Virus record (IMG/VR): IMGVR_UViG_3300025632_000095
Location: 1-21,961 of that record
Length of the DNA: 21,961 nucleotides
Source: a virus
Strand: one strand, 5' to 3'
How positions within the stretch are numbered: position 1 is the first letter of the stretch; every line of letters starts with the position of its first letter. A program made the translations under genes and the position numbers. Below, piece after piece: positions 1-7,557 of this stretch. The notes under the pieces are model-generated. The model saw nothing but the letters and a program-made list of their open reading frames with translations, made no database searches and was not told the DNA's origin.

Positions 1-725
1 GCATCAGCAGATGTTGGATTTGGTGTAGCAGTATATCTTTGTTCTCTCTTAGGAGCTGCACTTGGCATATCTGTATATTGGTCAACCTGTACAGTCTTAA
101 TAACTTTACTAGATGTGACAGGACCATATAGATAAAACTTAGTAGTAAAATCTAAAGTATAAATGATAGCTCTTCTTTCTGCATAATCACCACGATAATT
201 ATCTTCATAGTTAATACTGTTTAATACAATAGGAATATCTCTCGCAATACCCATATCTTCCATGTCTTTAATTGTTAAAGTATAATCTGGTTGAAAATAT
301 GGTAATACTTGTTCTACTATTTGTAACGCATCATCTGATTGTTTTGCCATTGCAAATAATTGTATATTTAAATTATATGGAACAGGCATATATTGTGAAT
401 CCATTTTATTAGCATCACTTGCACTTGATTTTACTTTTTTAAATTTCTGTACACGATTTAATTTTCTTGCAGGGTCATATGTCAAGTCTTGTATTTCAAA
501 ACCTAATCTAGGTAATGTAAGTGCAACCTTACTGTCTAGTCCAGCATCTTGGTCAAGTCTTGTTAACCATTTTTGTTTTGGCCCATATGCCAAAGGCACT
601 TTCATGGATTGTGTAATCACACCACTATTGTTTTTACGAACCACATGTATATCATTAAATAGAGTACCAAACCCTACTATAATACTTCTAACTGTTTCGT
701 GATAAAATTGTCTATTTCCTAACAT
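1..725 (-). CDS. 15: gp15-like tail sheath stabiliser/tail completion protein (3' end cut by window)
   Basis: In T4, gp15 caps the tail tube and sheath and joins the finished tail to the head-neck; it acts in the virion. Here the reading frame is open from ATG at 725 to the window edge, about 241 residues. The start reads MLGNRQFYHETVRSIIVGFG, followed by LFNDIHVVRK and a PLAYGPKQKWLTRLDQ segment. A stretch with QIVEQVLPYFQPDYTLTIKD matches the T4 gp15 signature QIVEQILPYFQPHFN closely, and this is the strongest evidence. The start codon overlaps the stop of gene 14 (TAATG), so translation is probably coupled. T4 gp15 is about 270 residues, so only a short C-terminal piece is missing. Confidence 0.92.
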   Translation of the reverse strand, partial: MLGNRQFYHETVRSIIVGFGTLFNDIHVVRKNNSGVITQSMKVPLAYGPKQKWLTRLDQDAGLDSKVALTLPRLGFEIQDLTYDPARKLNRVQKFKKVKSSASDANKMDSQYMPVPYNLNIQLFAMAKQSDDALQIVEQVLPYFQPDYTLTIKDMEDMGIARDIPIVLNSINYEDNYRGDYAERRAIIYTLDFTTKFYLYGPVTSSKVIKTVQVDQYTDMPSAAPKREQRYTATPNPTSAD

Positions 726-1741
726 TATGCAAATACTCCAGCATCACCAAATGGATTAGATTCTGAGAAGTCTAATACATTATCATCTAGTGAATCAAAT
801 AATTCATTCTGTGCAGTTTTATCTTGCACATAATCCCCTACTATATAGTCTTCTGTTAATAGATATGAATCATCACCTGAATCAGCAGCATTCTCTAATA
901 GAATACTTGTACCTACTGATGTTTCATCATCTTCACCAATTATATTATCGCCATCAGTTTCTTCAAGTAGTAAACCAAAATTACTTCTTGCATGTTGTAT
1001 ATTTATTTCTTCATTCTGAGCTGTTGATTGTTCTAATGTAAATTCATAATCTCTTGTGTTTCTACTTTCAGTATCTTCTATAGAATCAATAGTTGTAATA
1101 CCTGTATCAAGAGCTTCAGATGAATATTCAAACTGTTTACAATTTAATTTATAAATTGGATTATTATCTAATTGATGAAAGGGTTCATCATGGTCTACAA
1201 AACTTATTTCAAATATCTTACCTAGTATGGGATGATAAACTAAATCACCCTCATAAGGTCTGTCTGTACTTACTGCATCTGTTTCTGTAAGTAAATAAAA
1301 ATCACTTCCTGTTGTTACAGTTTCTAAAACAGATGAATCACTTGTTTGGTCGATTGTACCAGATTCTAATAATATAGAACCACCTGTAGTATCTGTATCA
1401 CTTTCTATTTGTATTTGTTTTGTTAAATCTTGAAATCTTTCTTTGTGTACTACTAAGGTTAATTCGTTTCTATTTTCTAATCCGAATTGTGACATTAATT
1501 CTTTTTCGCCTTGATAACCACCCTCAGCATCTTCTACATACATTTCAATAGGAACTTGTGTAGTAAATTTACTAAGTGAATCTTCACCTAAAACATTATC
1601 AATGGCAACAGTTGTTCTGTCTATGTAATAAACATCATGACCAAAAATTTGTATTGCTTCTTTTACTAAGTCACTATACAGATTTTTTTCTGATGTAATA
1701 GCCGTACTATTATTTGTATGAAAGGCCTTGTTAACTGCCAT
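725..1741 (-). CDS. 14: gp14-like neck protein
   Basis: In T4, gp13 and gp14 form the head-neck complex that closes the filled capsid and receives the tail. Segments matching T4 gp14 are HDVYYIDR (residues 35-42), VLGEDSLSKFT (50-60), the GYQG/FGLENRNELTL region (75-96), and PYEGDLVYHPILGKIFEISF (162-181) followed by a PFHQL/NPIYKLN/FEYSSEAL stretch (187-211). The protein is 338 residues against 256 in T4. The extra length is mainly acidic, Ser/Thr-rich inserts carrying repeated short motifs such as SILLE, YLLTE and LLLEE, at about 115-160 and 255-300. The C-terminus ends SNPFGDAGVFA. An AAGG ribosome-binding site lies just before the ATG, and gene 13 ends four bases upstream, so it belongs to the 13-14-15 late operon. 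Confidence 0.93.
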   Translation of the reverse strand: MAVNKAFHTNNSTAITSEKNLYSDLVKEAIQIFGHDVYYIDRTTVAIDNVLGEDSLSKFTTQVPIEMYVEDAEGGYQGEKELMSQFGLENRNELTLVVHKERFQDLTKQIQIESDTDTTGGSILLESGTIDQTSDSSVLETVTTGSDFYLLTETDAVSTDRPYEGDLVYHPILGKIFEISFVDHDEPFHQLDNNPIYKLNCKQFEYSSEALDTGITTIDSIEDTESRNTRDYEFTLEQSTAQNEEINIQHARSNFGLLLEETDGDNIIGEDDETSVGTSILLENAADSGDDSYLLTEDYIVGDYVQDKTAQNELFDSLDDNVLDFSESNPFGDAGVFA

Positions 1742-1745
1742 AACC

Positions 1746-2558
1746 TTATCCTATCATGTAGTCTATAGGTGTTTCGAAAGATAATTGAATTTGTTCTTCT
1801 AGTCTTTGTATTTCTTCGATTGCTTGAGAATAAATTTGTTCACCATTCATTGTTACCCCACCTAAAGTTGCTACTCCGTTAAATTTAGAGAGGTTTGCTC
1901 CCCATTGTCTTTTGATTAATGCTGTTGCATATCTTTTTAAATAGATATCATCATAGATATCTGTATATGTATCTGGGTCTATTTTACGATAACATTCTAT
2001 AATTAAATATTCATCTGCTGTCATTTGTTCCCAATCCATATCTAAGTATAATCTATTTTGATGTTGATTAAAACGAATTGGAACTTCACCTACCAATACA
2101 TGAGATAGTAAATCTAATTGTTGCATTGTCATTTGATAATGAATTATAGATGTAGATGAAAAATCATACAAATCATTTAATCTTAATTGATAACGAATAT
2201 CAAACATATTTTGTTGTACAGCATTTGTAAAATCAAATATATTAGATACTGAAACTACAGCAGATGGCATAGGAATAAAATTATTGCCTTCTTCAAAACT
2301 TGCAGTTACAGAACTGTCTACTGTGTCTGTAGATGTTGTTGTAGTATTAGCACGAGCTCTTGTAATATCTGCTTCGGTAATCTTATATTTTAGATACATC
2401 TTTTCAATACCATCATAATGATACTGAGCAAAATATTGTAATGCCTCATCTATTCTGTCATCTGCTTGGTCATCTGATACATTAATATCAATGACGCCGA
2501 ATCCTAGAGCTCTAAGACAATATGATTTAAATGTTGATTTACTTGTTGGTATCGCCAT
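1746..2558 (-). CDS. 13: gp13-like neck protein
   Basis: This is the partner of gp14 in the T4-type neck, which completes the DNA-filled head. The 270-residue protein starts MAIPTSKSTFKSYCLRALGF, the start seen in marine T4-like gp13 proteins. It continues with a DDQADDRIDEALQYFAQYHYDG segment (about 24-45), the most characteristic part of the family. The YLIIECYRKIDPDTYTDIYDD region (about 184-205) and the Gln/Glu-rich end around EEIQRLEEQIQLSFETP also fit. A Thr/Ser-rich insert (about 71-86) is probably a surface loop. The ATG has an AGGAT ribosome-binding site about eight bases upstream and an exact late promoter 23-30 bases upstream, so it is the first gene of the 13-14-15 operon. Confidence 0.93.
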   Translation of the reverse strand: MAIPTSKSTFKSYCLRALGFGVIDINVSDDQADDRIDEALQYFAQYHYDGIEKMYLKYKITEADITRARANTTTTSTDTVDSSVTASFEEGNNFIPMPSAVVSVSNIFDFTNAVQQNMFDIRYQLRLNDLYDFSSTSIIHYQMTMQQLDLLSHVLVGEVPIRFNQHQNRLYLDMDWEQMTADEYLIIECYRKIDPDTYTDIYDDIYLKRYATALIKRQWGANLSKFNGVATLGGVTMNGEQIYSQAIEEIQRLEEQIQLSFETPIDYMIG

Positions 2559-2580
2559 ACTAATTATCCTGTTTTTCTAG

Positions 2581-2588
2581 TATTTATA
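2581..2588 (-). promoter_or_regulatory. T4-type late promoter for genes 13-14-15
   Basis: The minus strand reads TATAAATA, an exact match to the T4 late promoter element recognised by the gp55 sigma factor. It ends 22 bases before the gp13 ATG, with an AGGAT ribosome-binding site between. Four other exact copies in this window stand at similar distances (22-28 bases) from start codons. Confidence 0.85.
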
Positions 2589-2743
2589 ATAATACTCAAT
2601 CAACTATAATATTTTAAAAAATTGATTCCATATATACACCTTAAAGAGTTTTTAAGACTTTAAGTCATACAATCATATCAGAAAGATATAAAACTTTAAA
2701 TATTGGACATTAGACCCCTTTAAATGGGTGTGAGGGCATTTAG
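2589..2743. other. Intergenic gap between oxygenase I and the gene 13 promoter
   Basis: With the promoter and leader of gene 13 this is the longest non-coding stretch in the window (185 bases). It has no credible ORF. Two dyads are visible: CTTAAAG at 2640-2646 pairs with CTTTAAG at 2658-2664 across an 11-base loop, and ACCC at 2714-2717 pairs with GGGT at 2726-2729. Neither is followed by a T-run on the minus strand, so neither is a classic intrinsic terminator. The gap may hold an mRNA end or processing site after the oxygenase operon. Confidence 0.4.
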
Positions 2744-3256
2744 TTACTTAAATGTAAACACTAATACATATCTTCCACCAATTTTGGGGTAATAGTGATA
2801 ATGTTCTATTTTACCGAAAGATACTCCTCTATACTTTTTAGGAGCTATCTTAGTTTCATCTTTATTTAGTATTACTGTAAACGATTGTCTATCCATTGGT
2901 TGATTCAAATATACTATTAATTGACTATGTTCAAATTCATGGTCAACATGCACAGGTGATATATCTCTCACCCCATTACAAAAAGTAAAGTTTACACATA
3001 TCCTTAATACTTCACTATAACTTATATTGTTCTTATCACAAAACTCATCTAACATTTTTACAAAGATATCATGGTGTTCATGTTTCTCAGTAAAATCTTT
3101 CATTTCAGGTCTTGCCAAAACCACATGATTTAAAAAAGGTGTTTCATCATCTACAACAGATTCACCTTGCATGTAAAGAGGGAAGTGTCTAGTTAATATA
3201 TAACTTTCTATAAACTCTTTACTGTCACTTGATAAAAAATTGTCATCTATAATCAT
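2744..3256 (-). CDS. Oxygenase I: putative Fe(II)/2OG-dependent oxygenase (HxD type)
   Basis: This is the last of nine tandem oxygenase-like genes and encodes 170 residues. The double-stranded beta-helix signature is seen as H103-V-D105 in SPVHVDHEFEHSQLIVYLN, then a distal histidine (H152 or H154 in KIEHYHYYP) and R162 in GGRYVLVF, spaced as expected for 2-oxoglutarate binding. The spacing is prolyl-4-hydroxylase-like, but no substrate can be named. The N-terminus MIIDDNFLSSDSKEF is typical of phage 2OG enzymes, which often open with an (I/Y)IDDNFL-type strand. Its ATG overlaps the TGA of gene H (ATGA) and no ribosome-binding site is visible, so translation is probably coupled. It is shorter than most of the array, and lacks little apart from N-terminal helices. 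Confidence 0.75.
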   Translation of the reverse strand: MIIDDNFLSSDSKEFIESYILTRHFPLYMQGESVVDDETPFLNHVVLARPEMKDFTEKHEHHDIFVKMLDEFCDKNNISYSEVLRICVNFTFCNGVRDISPVHVDHEFEHSQLIVYLNQPMDRQSFTVILNKDETKIAPKKYRGVSFGKIEHYHYYPKIGGRYVLVFTFK

Positions 3257-3750
3257 ATGAATTTAATATTACCACTAACTACTTTTCTAACATTATCATT
3301 ATTAGGTCTAACCTCATGAGGAATACCACCTTTAAATATTACACATCTACCTTTTTTAGCAACAACATGAATTGGTTCTTCCATAACATAAGGATGGCCT
3401 GGGGTATAAAATGTAGTAGGTGATGAATCCTTAGTACAATCTATAAAATATATAAATGAATAGTCTGTAGGATTATGTACATGTACTTGGTGCCAATCAT
3501 GATTATCATATTTTTGCACCCATGTATGTAATAAGTCATAACGAGTTTTATTTAATCTCTCACATACACTATTAAATATATTTTCTAATTCCACATTCAC
3601 CAATTTATTAAACTCAGTGCTTGATTCATTAAAATTATTTAATTGTTCAAAATCTCTTTCTAATTTTATACTGTTAACATAATTGTTAAACTTATTACTC
3701 AGTTCTTTATCTTCAATAAATATAGTATGTGTAAAATTTAATTCTTTCAT
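3253..3750 (-). CDS. Oxygenase H: putative 2OG-oxygenase-fold protein (HxH type)
   Basis: The product has 165 residues. In place of HxD it carries H90-V-H92 in DWHQVHVHNPTDYSFIYFID, followed by GRCVIFKGGIPHEV (distal H145) and R155 in VRKVVSGNIKF. The HxH-P-x-S-x-YFI pattern plus the FPH-like distal motif resembles the 2OG-FeII_Oxy_5-like proteins common in marine phages. Those would bind metal with three histidines. The N-terminal 80 residues are helical and Asn/Glu-rich, without recognisable motifs. It overlaps gene G by ATGA at 3747-3750 and gene I at its end, with no clear ribosome-binding site. Substrate unknown. Confidence 0.68.
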   Translation of the reverse strand: MKELNFTHTIFIEDKELSNKFNNYVNSIKLERDFEQLNNFNESSTEFNKLVNVELENIFNSVCERLNKTRYDLLHTWVQKYDNHDWHQVHVHNPTDYSFIYFIDCTKDSSPTTFYTPGHPYVMEEPIHVVAKKGRCVIFKGGIPHEVRPNNDNVRKVVSGNIKFI

Positions 3751-4364
3751 TTTAAATGTAACTTAGTACACCATCTATCATCACCAATTTCACCTCGTAT
3801 CCATGTATTAAAAGATAATGTTATTCTTGTTTCATCATTCATATTAATTGGAGCCTGATGATAGACTGATGACGGAAATAATATCATTTGATTTTTTTCT
3901 GATTGCACATTTATTTGGTCTGTGTTAAATATGTTTCTTTCAGTATAATTTAAATCCCAATTTAATAAATTATCTCTTGCAAAAAATGTCGTTGTAAATA
4001 TATCACTACCATCAATGTAAAATACACCACTTATAAAACTATTAGAATGATTATGTCTAATGTGTGTTGTGTGCTTATCATTATAGTTAACCCACGAATT
4101 AGTCATGTATATTTCTATATTTTGATTTACTTTTAATACATTATAAGCAAACTCTCTAGTATGTTGCATAATATATTTTTTAAAATAATACTGTGATTTA
4201 TGTTCTAATACATAACAGTCTTTAGAATATAAAGTACAACCAGTAGTTTGATACAAGTCTTCATGATTTATTAAGAAGTTTTTTTCTTCCTCATTTAAAT
4301 TATAAGATTCTGTTATATTAACAACAGGTGTAGAAAATAATAAATTTAATTTAGAACTAGTCAT
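3747..4364 (-). CDS. Oxygenase G: putative 2OG-FeII_Oxy_5-like protein (HxH type)
   Basis: I place the start at ATG 4364, giving 205 residues. An upstream TTG at 4373 is possible, but AAAGG lies at the right distance for the ATG and the ATG sits just after the TGA of gene F. The core is NSWVNYN, then a THIRHNHSNSFISGVFYID segment with H104-N-H106, QMILFPSSVYHQAP with distal H169, and R180 in ETRITLSFNTW. This W-V-N...HxH...SGV(F/Y)Y...LFPS...H...R(I)S-F-N order is the hallmark of the 2OG-FeII_Oxy_5 (TIGR02466-like) family, and this is the clearest member of the four HxH proteins. The N-terminus, NLLFSTPVVNI, also fits that family. Substrate unknown. Confidence 0.8.
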   Translation of the reverse strand: MTSSKLNLLFSTPVVNITESYNLNEEEKNFLINHEDLYQTTGCTLYSKDCYVLEHKSQYYFKKYIMQHTREFAYNVLKVNQNIEIYMTNSWVNYNDKHTTHIRHNHSNSFISGVFYIDGSDIFTTTFFARDNLLNWDLNYTERNIFNTDQINVQSEKNQMILFPSSVYHQAPINMNDETRITLSFNTWIRGEIGDDRWCTKLHLK

Positions 4365-4369
4365 ACATG

Positions 4370-4999
4370 TCAACCTTTAAAAAAGAACACTTGATTTTTT
4401 CTATACTTTTTATTAAAATAAAAATCATTAGATATATCCATGCCATGAGGAAATTCTAAACCATCAAATAAAACTAATCTATTATATTTTGGTTTTATCT
4501 TCTTTAATACTTTATATTTGTTTTTTGGCCGCCACGGCATAAAGTGTTCGTTAAAATGTTTTTTATCATCTGAGGTATTTGATGAGTATAAATTAGTACC
4601 ACATTTATCATTAAAATAAATGATACCATTATATCCAGCATCTGTGTGTGGCCACCAAACACTATTTTTATAATCATTAAATATATTTTTATTAAATCTT
4701 GTCATGTTTGTAATAATATAGTAATCATCATCATATATTTTTTGTTTACATAAATTACTTAAAAATAAATATACCTCTTTTAGTCTTTTATCTTTTTTAA
4801 TTAATCTTCTATCAAAAAAATGACTACCATTAAATGATGGTTCTTCTGCACTTTTCCACAAAGGTGTGTGTTCATCAAAAATAAAATTATCTACTTTATC
4901 TGGGTGCTCGTAAAAATTATCAATGTAATATATGTTATGACCTTGAATACTTTCAGTCTTAATTTTTATATCAGAATTTATTTTAAATATATTAGTCAC
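4370..4999 (-). CDS. Oxygenase F: putative Fe(II)/2OG-dependent oxygenase (HxD type), GTG start
   Basis: The signature is H118-T-D120 in WWPHTDAGYNGIIYFND, GTNLYS, then NRLVLFDGLEFPHGM (distal H185) and R200 in YRKNQVFFF, ending at the C-terminus. The frame is open further upstream, but only by running through the C-terminal codons of gene E. I prefer GTG at 4999, which overlaps the gene E stop by eight bases. It gives 209 residues, in line with the 205-216 of most neighbours, and the protein then begins just before the GHNIYYIDNFYEHPD strand usual at the start of this type. A purine-rich GAGGGGG lies 12 bases upstream, a somewhat long spacing. The alternative ATG at 5038 gives 222 residues. 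Gene A has a related layout (G-I/V-IYL...GT-L). Confidence 0.75.
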   Translation of the reverse strand: MTNIFKINSDIKIKTESIQGHNIYYIDNFYEHPDKVDNFIFDEHTPLWKSAEEPSFNGSHFFDRRLIKKDKRLKEVYLFLSNLCKQKIYDDDYYIITNMTRFNKNIFNDYKNSVWWPHTDAGYNGIIYFNDKCGTNLYSSNTSDDKKHFNEHFMPWRPKNKYKVLKKIKPKYNRLVLFDGLEFPHGMDISNDFYFNKKYRKNQVFFFKG

Positions 5000-5666
5000 A
5001 GGTAATTCTTGCCCCCTCTGAATTAAACTCTTTATCATACTCTGGTAATTCAGTATAAGCAAAATTACCTGATACAGATATTCTTGTTGCTTTAGATTGG
5101 AAAGGAAATACCCAATGGCAAAGTCTTGTAGGGAATATAAAAAAATCACCTGCTTCAGGCATTACATTTACAGAATTAATACAATCTCTTTTACTTGCAA
5201 TTTCATTTGTACCCCAATTAAATGATAACGCTCCAGGTCCTAAACTTGAACCATTATATTTTTGATTTTCTTTTTTTATTACATTTGGAACATCAACAAA
5301 TAAAACAAAAGTAACATCACCATCATGAATATGGGGTGGATTAAAATCTCCAGCCGTCATGTGATTTACCCAAAGTTGTTGAGGTTTCAATGTTACTTTT
5401 GTTTTCCAACCATAAAAATCTATTCCTACTTCTGCCCAAGCATCAAAATAAGGTTCTACTGATTTGTAAAACCAAAGTCTATCTTTAGGATTAATTAAAT
5501 CTTGATGACCATTTGGAAATACACCAGCCAACTCACCACTCCAATCTTCATGACCTTTTGTTTTTTTACATATTTTTTTTAATTTAGTAATATCTTTTTT
5601 AGGATATTTAAAATGAAGTAAAAGAGGCCCCCACGCATAATTTATAAATTCTATATTATCTTTCAT
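4992..5666 (-). CDS. Oxygenase E: putative 2OG-oxygenase-fold protein (HxH type)
   Basis: The product has 224 residues. The core motifs are LWVNHMTAGDFNPPHIHDGD (H112-I-H114) followed by VTFVLFVDVP, then GDFFIFPTRLCHWVFPF (distal H184) and R195 in ATRISVSGNFAY. The W-V-N...PHxH...FP...LxH...RISVSGN order places it with the 2OG-FeII_Oxy_5-like proteins, with HxH in place of HxD. An aspartate follows H114 (HDGD), so an alternative ligand arrangement cannot be excluded. AAGGA lies seven bases before the ATG, a good ribosome-binding site. The start overlaps the end of gene D by 11 bases. A charged C-terminal tail of about 20 residues follows the core. Confidence 0.77.
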   Translation of the reverse strand: MKDNIEFINYAWGPLLLHFKYPKKDITKLKKICKKTKGHEDWSGELAGVFPNGHQDLINPKDRLWFYKSVEPYFDAWAEVGIDFYGWKTKVTLKPQQLWVNHMTAGDFNPPHIHDGDVTFVLFVDVPNVIKKENQKYNGSSLGPGALSFNWGTNEIASKRDCINSVNVMPEAGDFFIFPTRLCHWVFPFQSKATRISVSGNFAYTELPEYDKEFNSEGARITCD

Positions 5667-6276
5667 AATTTTTTCCTTTAAACCACTTAGGAAGACCTAA
5701 ATGTATTCTACCATCAAATTTGTTTATTTTATTTTTTTTATTTTGTATATTGTAATGTAAAAATACTTGTGAACAGTAGTTACCTTTAAATGGGTTTCTC
5801 CAATGTTCTAGTTCACAACCTGAATACAATAACATATCGCCAGGTTTTAATTTTACCTCAACATCTTTTCCTTTTTTATCTGTTAAATATATTGACCACA
5901 TATCACCACCCAGATTTAATGTTGTAGATACCTCACAACTTTTTCTATCTGTATGTTTCTCTAATGTATGTCCTTTTTTGTAAACTCTTGTGTATGCATA
6001 TGTTGGCCATAATTTTAAATTAGTTTCTTTTTCAACAAGTGGTAAACAATTTAATAGTAATGTTTCCATAGCAATATCTGCATATTGAGAATATGCATTC
6101 CAACATTGTCGGTCTTCTCTAGTTCCCCAATCATCTGAAAAGGGTATTATATATCTACTATCTTTTAATGTATCATGTACTTGTTCTTTTAATAAAATAT
6201 AGTTATTAACAAAATCAACAATATCTTTTGATACTGCCTTTCTTATAATTTTATATTTTTCTTTTTTAAATGTCAT
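5656..6276 (-). CDS. Oxygenase D: putative 2OG-Fe(II) oxygenase superfamily protein (HxD type, Arg replaced)
   Basis: This 206-residue protein belongs to a type I recognise from marine T4-like phages. Its motifs are PTYAYTRVYKKGHTLEKHTD (H108-T-D110), RKSCEVSTTLNLGGD, KPGDMLLYSGCELEHWRNPF (distal H158) and CSQVFLHYN. At the usual 2-oxoglutarate arginine position, about 12 residues past the distal histidine, there is Q170; relatives I recall also have QVFLHYN here, so this looks like a family trait rather than decay. Either R160 or another residue must hold the cosubstrate, or the enzyme is atypical. A basic tail of about 30 residues follows the core. The ATG overlaps the stop of gene C (ATGA). 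Confidence 0.82.
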   Translation of the reverse strand: MTFKKEKYKIIRKAVSKDIVDFVNNYILLKEQVHDTLKDSRYIIPFSDDWGTREDRQCWNAYSQYADIAMETLLLNCLPLVEKETNLKLWPTYAYTRVYKKGHTLEKHTDRKSCEVSTTLNLGGDMWSIYLTDKKGKDVEVKLKPGDMLLYSGCELEHWRNPFKGNYCSQVFLHYNIQNKKNKINKFDGRIHLGLPKWFKGKNYER

Positions 6277-6899
6277 ATTGCTTGTAAATTAAAATGTATA
6301 AATCTAAATGGTTCTATGCCAGGGTCTACTGCAAACTGATGTGGTAAGTAAGAATTAAATAACATTAAAGTGCCTGGTTTAGGTTTGTAATATATTTTAT
6401 TTGATGATAAAGTTACATCACCTATATTTGCTTCAGATAAATCTGTCATTACCTTACCAGGCCTAGGGTCTTCAAACATTGGATAAGATGTATTTTCAGA
6501 ACATTTTAAAAAGTAAAAACCAGACATGTGAGCATTTGAATGAACATGATATGATTGATGTCCACCACCTAATTTTGAAAACTCTTGAACCCAATAATCA
6601 TTTAGTTTTACTTTTTTTCTAGATAAGTCATACCCTTGTTGTATCAATATATCTCTAGACACACCAATTATAAAATCTGCTAAAACAGAAAAGTTATTAT
6701 CACCTATTAAAGTATAAGAACAATGTGAACCACCAAAATCTTTTTTACCACCTTTTAAATTTTCTTTTCTAACTTCTCTAATATATTTGTTAGAGTGTTT
6801 GTTTAAATCTTTTAACCATGATGGTATATATGCACTATAAACACCACTAGTAAAATAACTATCCATTCTAACTTCAAAATTATTATTATCTATTGCCAT
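6273..6899 (-). CDS. Oxygenase C: putative 2OG-FeII_Oxy_5-like protein (HxH type)
   Basis: The product has 208 residues. The core reads YWVQEFSKLGGGHQSYHVHS (H118-V-H120), HMSGFYFLKC, FEDPRPGK (142-149), then YYKPKPGTLMLFNSYLPHQF (distal H187) and R199 in EPFRFIHFNL, at the very end. The SG-(F/Y)-YFL and (F)EDPRPG motifs with a KPxPGTL-LF-S-LPH distal strand are characteristic of 2OG-FeII_Oxy_5 proteins. The function is presumably oxidation of an unknown substrate. An AGGT sequence five bases before the ATG may serve as ribosome-binding site. The start overlaps the end of gene B by 10 bases. Confidence 0.8.
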   Translation of the reverse strand: MAIDNNNFEVRMDSYFTSGVYSAYIPSWLKDLNKHSNKYIREVRKENLKGGKKDFGGSHCSYTLIGDNNFSVLADFIIGVSRDILIQQGYDLSRKKVKLNDYWVQEFSKLGGGHQSYHVHSNAHMSGFYFLKCSENTSYPMFEDPRPGKVMTDLSEANIGDVTLSSNKIYYKPKPGTLMLFNSYLPHQFAVDPGIEPFRFIHFNLQAI

Positions 6900-7540
6900 G
6901 GTTTACCTAACGACCAACAAACTAATGAGTTTCTTTCGCCCCTTGTTACTTTTTTAATTCTATGATATAAAAAACTAGGAAATATTACTATACTACCTCT
7001 TGGTTTAAATTCTTTACATATTCTCGTTACTTGTTTTTTATCTGGTCTACTATCTGGGAAACAAAACTCTAATTCACCACCACTGTATTTTTTAGGGTCT
7101 GTTAACTGTATTATACTTGATAACTTTCTAATCTTACCTACATAGTTTTTATTATATGTAGATAGGTTACTGTCTGGGTCTTTATCTTTGTCTTTGTATG
7201 GGCTACCCCAATCATCCCAATGCCAATTATAAAACTGTCCTTTTTTATAATGTGTAAACTGTGCTACCTCACTCCAATCCCATTGATAGTTCCAATTTGC
7301 ATTTTTATTTGCTATTTGAATATAAGGATTTAATATTTGATATATCCATGGCTCATCTATCCAATTTACATCAGAGTTTCTTTGATTAACTATGTCTTGA
7401 TATTTTTCTTTTGCATAAGTACCTAAACCTATTTTTGCTCTTACTTTTTCTCTTGTTGATTTTACATATTCAATAATATCATCACATTGCTTATCAGATA
7501 AAACAGAATCAAAATACCAATAATAGTTTTTTAAGTTCAT
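6890..7540 (-). CDS. Oxygenase B: PKHD/prolyl-4-hydroxylase-like 2OG-Fe(II) oxygenase (HxD type)
   Basis: The product has 216 residues. It has AQFTHYKKGQFYNWHWDD (H107-W-D109), SSIIQLTDPKKYSGGELEF (141-159), PRGSIVIFPSFLYHRI (distal H193), and R203 in GERNSLVCWSLGKPW. The Y-xx-GQFY-WHxD, SGGELEF, G-(S/A)-xx-(I/V)FPSFLxHRV and R-(S/N)-LV-W-GP order is that of PKHD-type hydroxylases (prolyl/lysyl hydroxylase-like). A Lys/Asp-rich loop (about 112-125) is inserted after the HxD. Of the nine, this is the best candidate for a protein hydroxylase. It has a strong ribosome-binding site (AGGTGA, six-base spacing) and an exact late promoter upstream, inside the end of gene A, so it heads an eight-gene transcript. 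Confidence 0.86.
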   Translation of the reverse strand: MNLKNYYWYFDSVLSDKQCDDIIEYVKSTREKVRAKIGLGTYAKEKYQDIVNQRNSDVNWIDEPWIYQILNPYIQIANKNANWNYQWDWSEVAQFTHYKKGQFYNWHWDDWGSPYKDKDKDPDSNLSTYNKNYVGKIRKLSSIIQLTDPKKYSGGELEFCFPDSRPDKKQVTRICKEFKPRGSIVIFPSFLYHRIKKVTRGERNSLVCWSLGKPWQ

Positions 7541-7557
7541 AACAAATCACCTGTAAA

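Noticed and set aside
790-1041. Plus-strand ORF of 83 codons inside gene 14.
   Set aside because: It is Leu/His/Tyr-rich, as expected from the complement of acidic codons, and it lies opposite a clear gp14 gene.
2700-2743. Intrinsic terminator after oxygenase I.
   Set aside because: The ACCC/GGGT dyad is weak and has no T-run on the transcribed strand.
4365-4373. TTG at 4373 as the start of oxygenase G.
   Set aside because: The ATG nine bases downstream has an AAAGG site at better spacing and lies just past the preceding stop.
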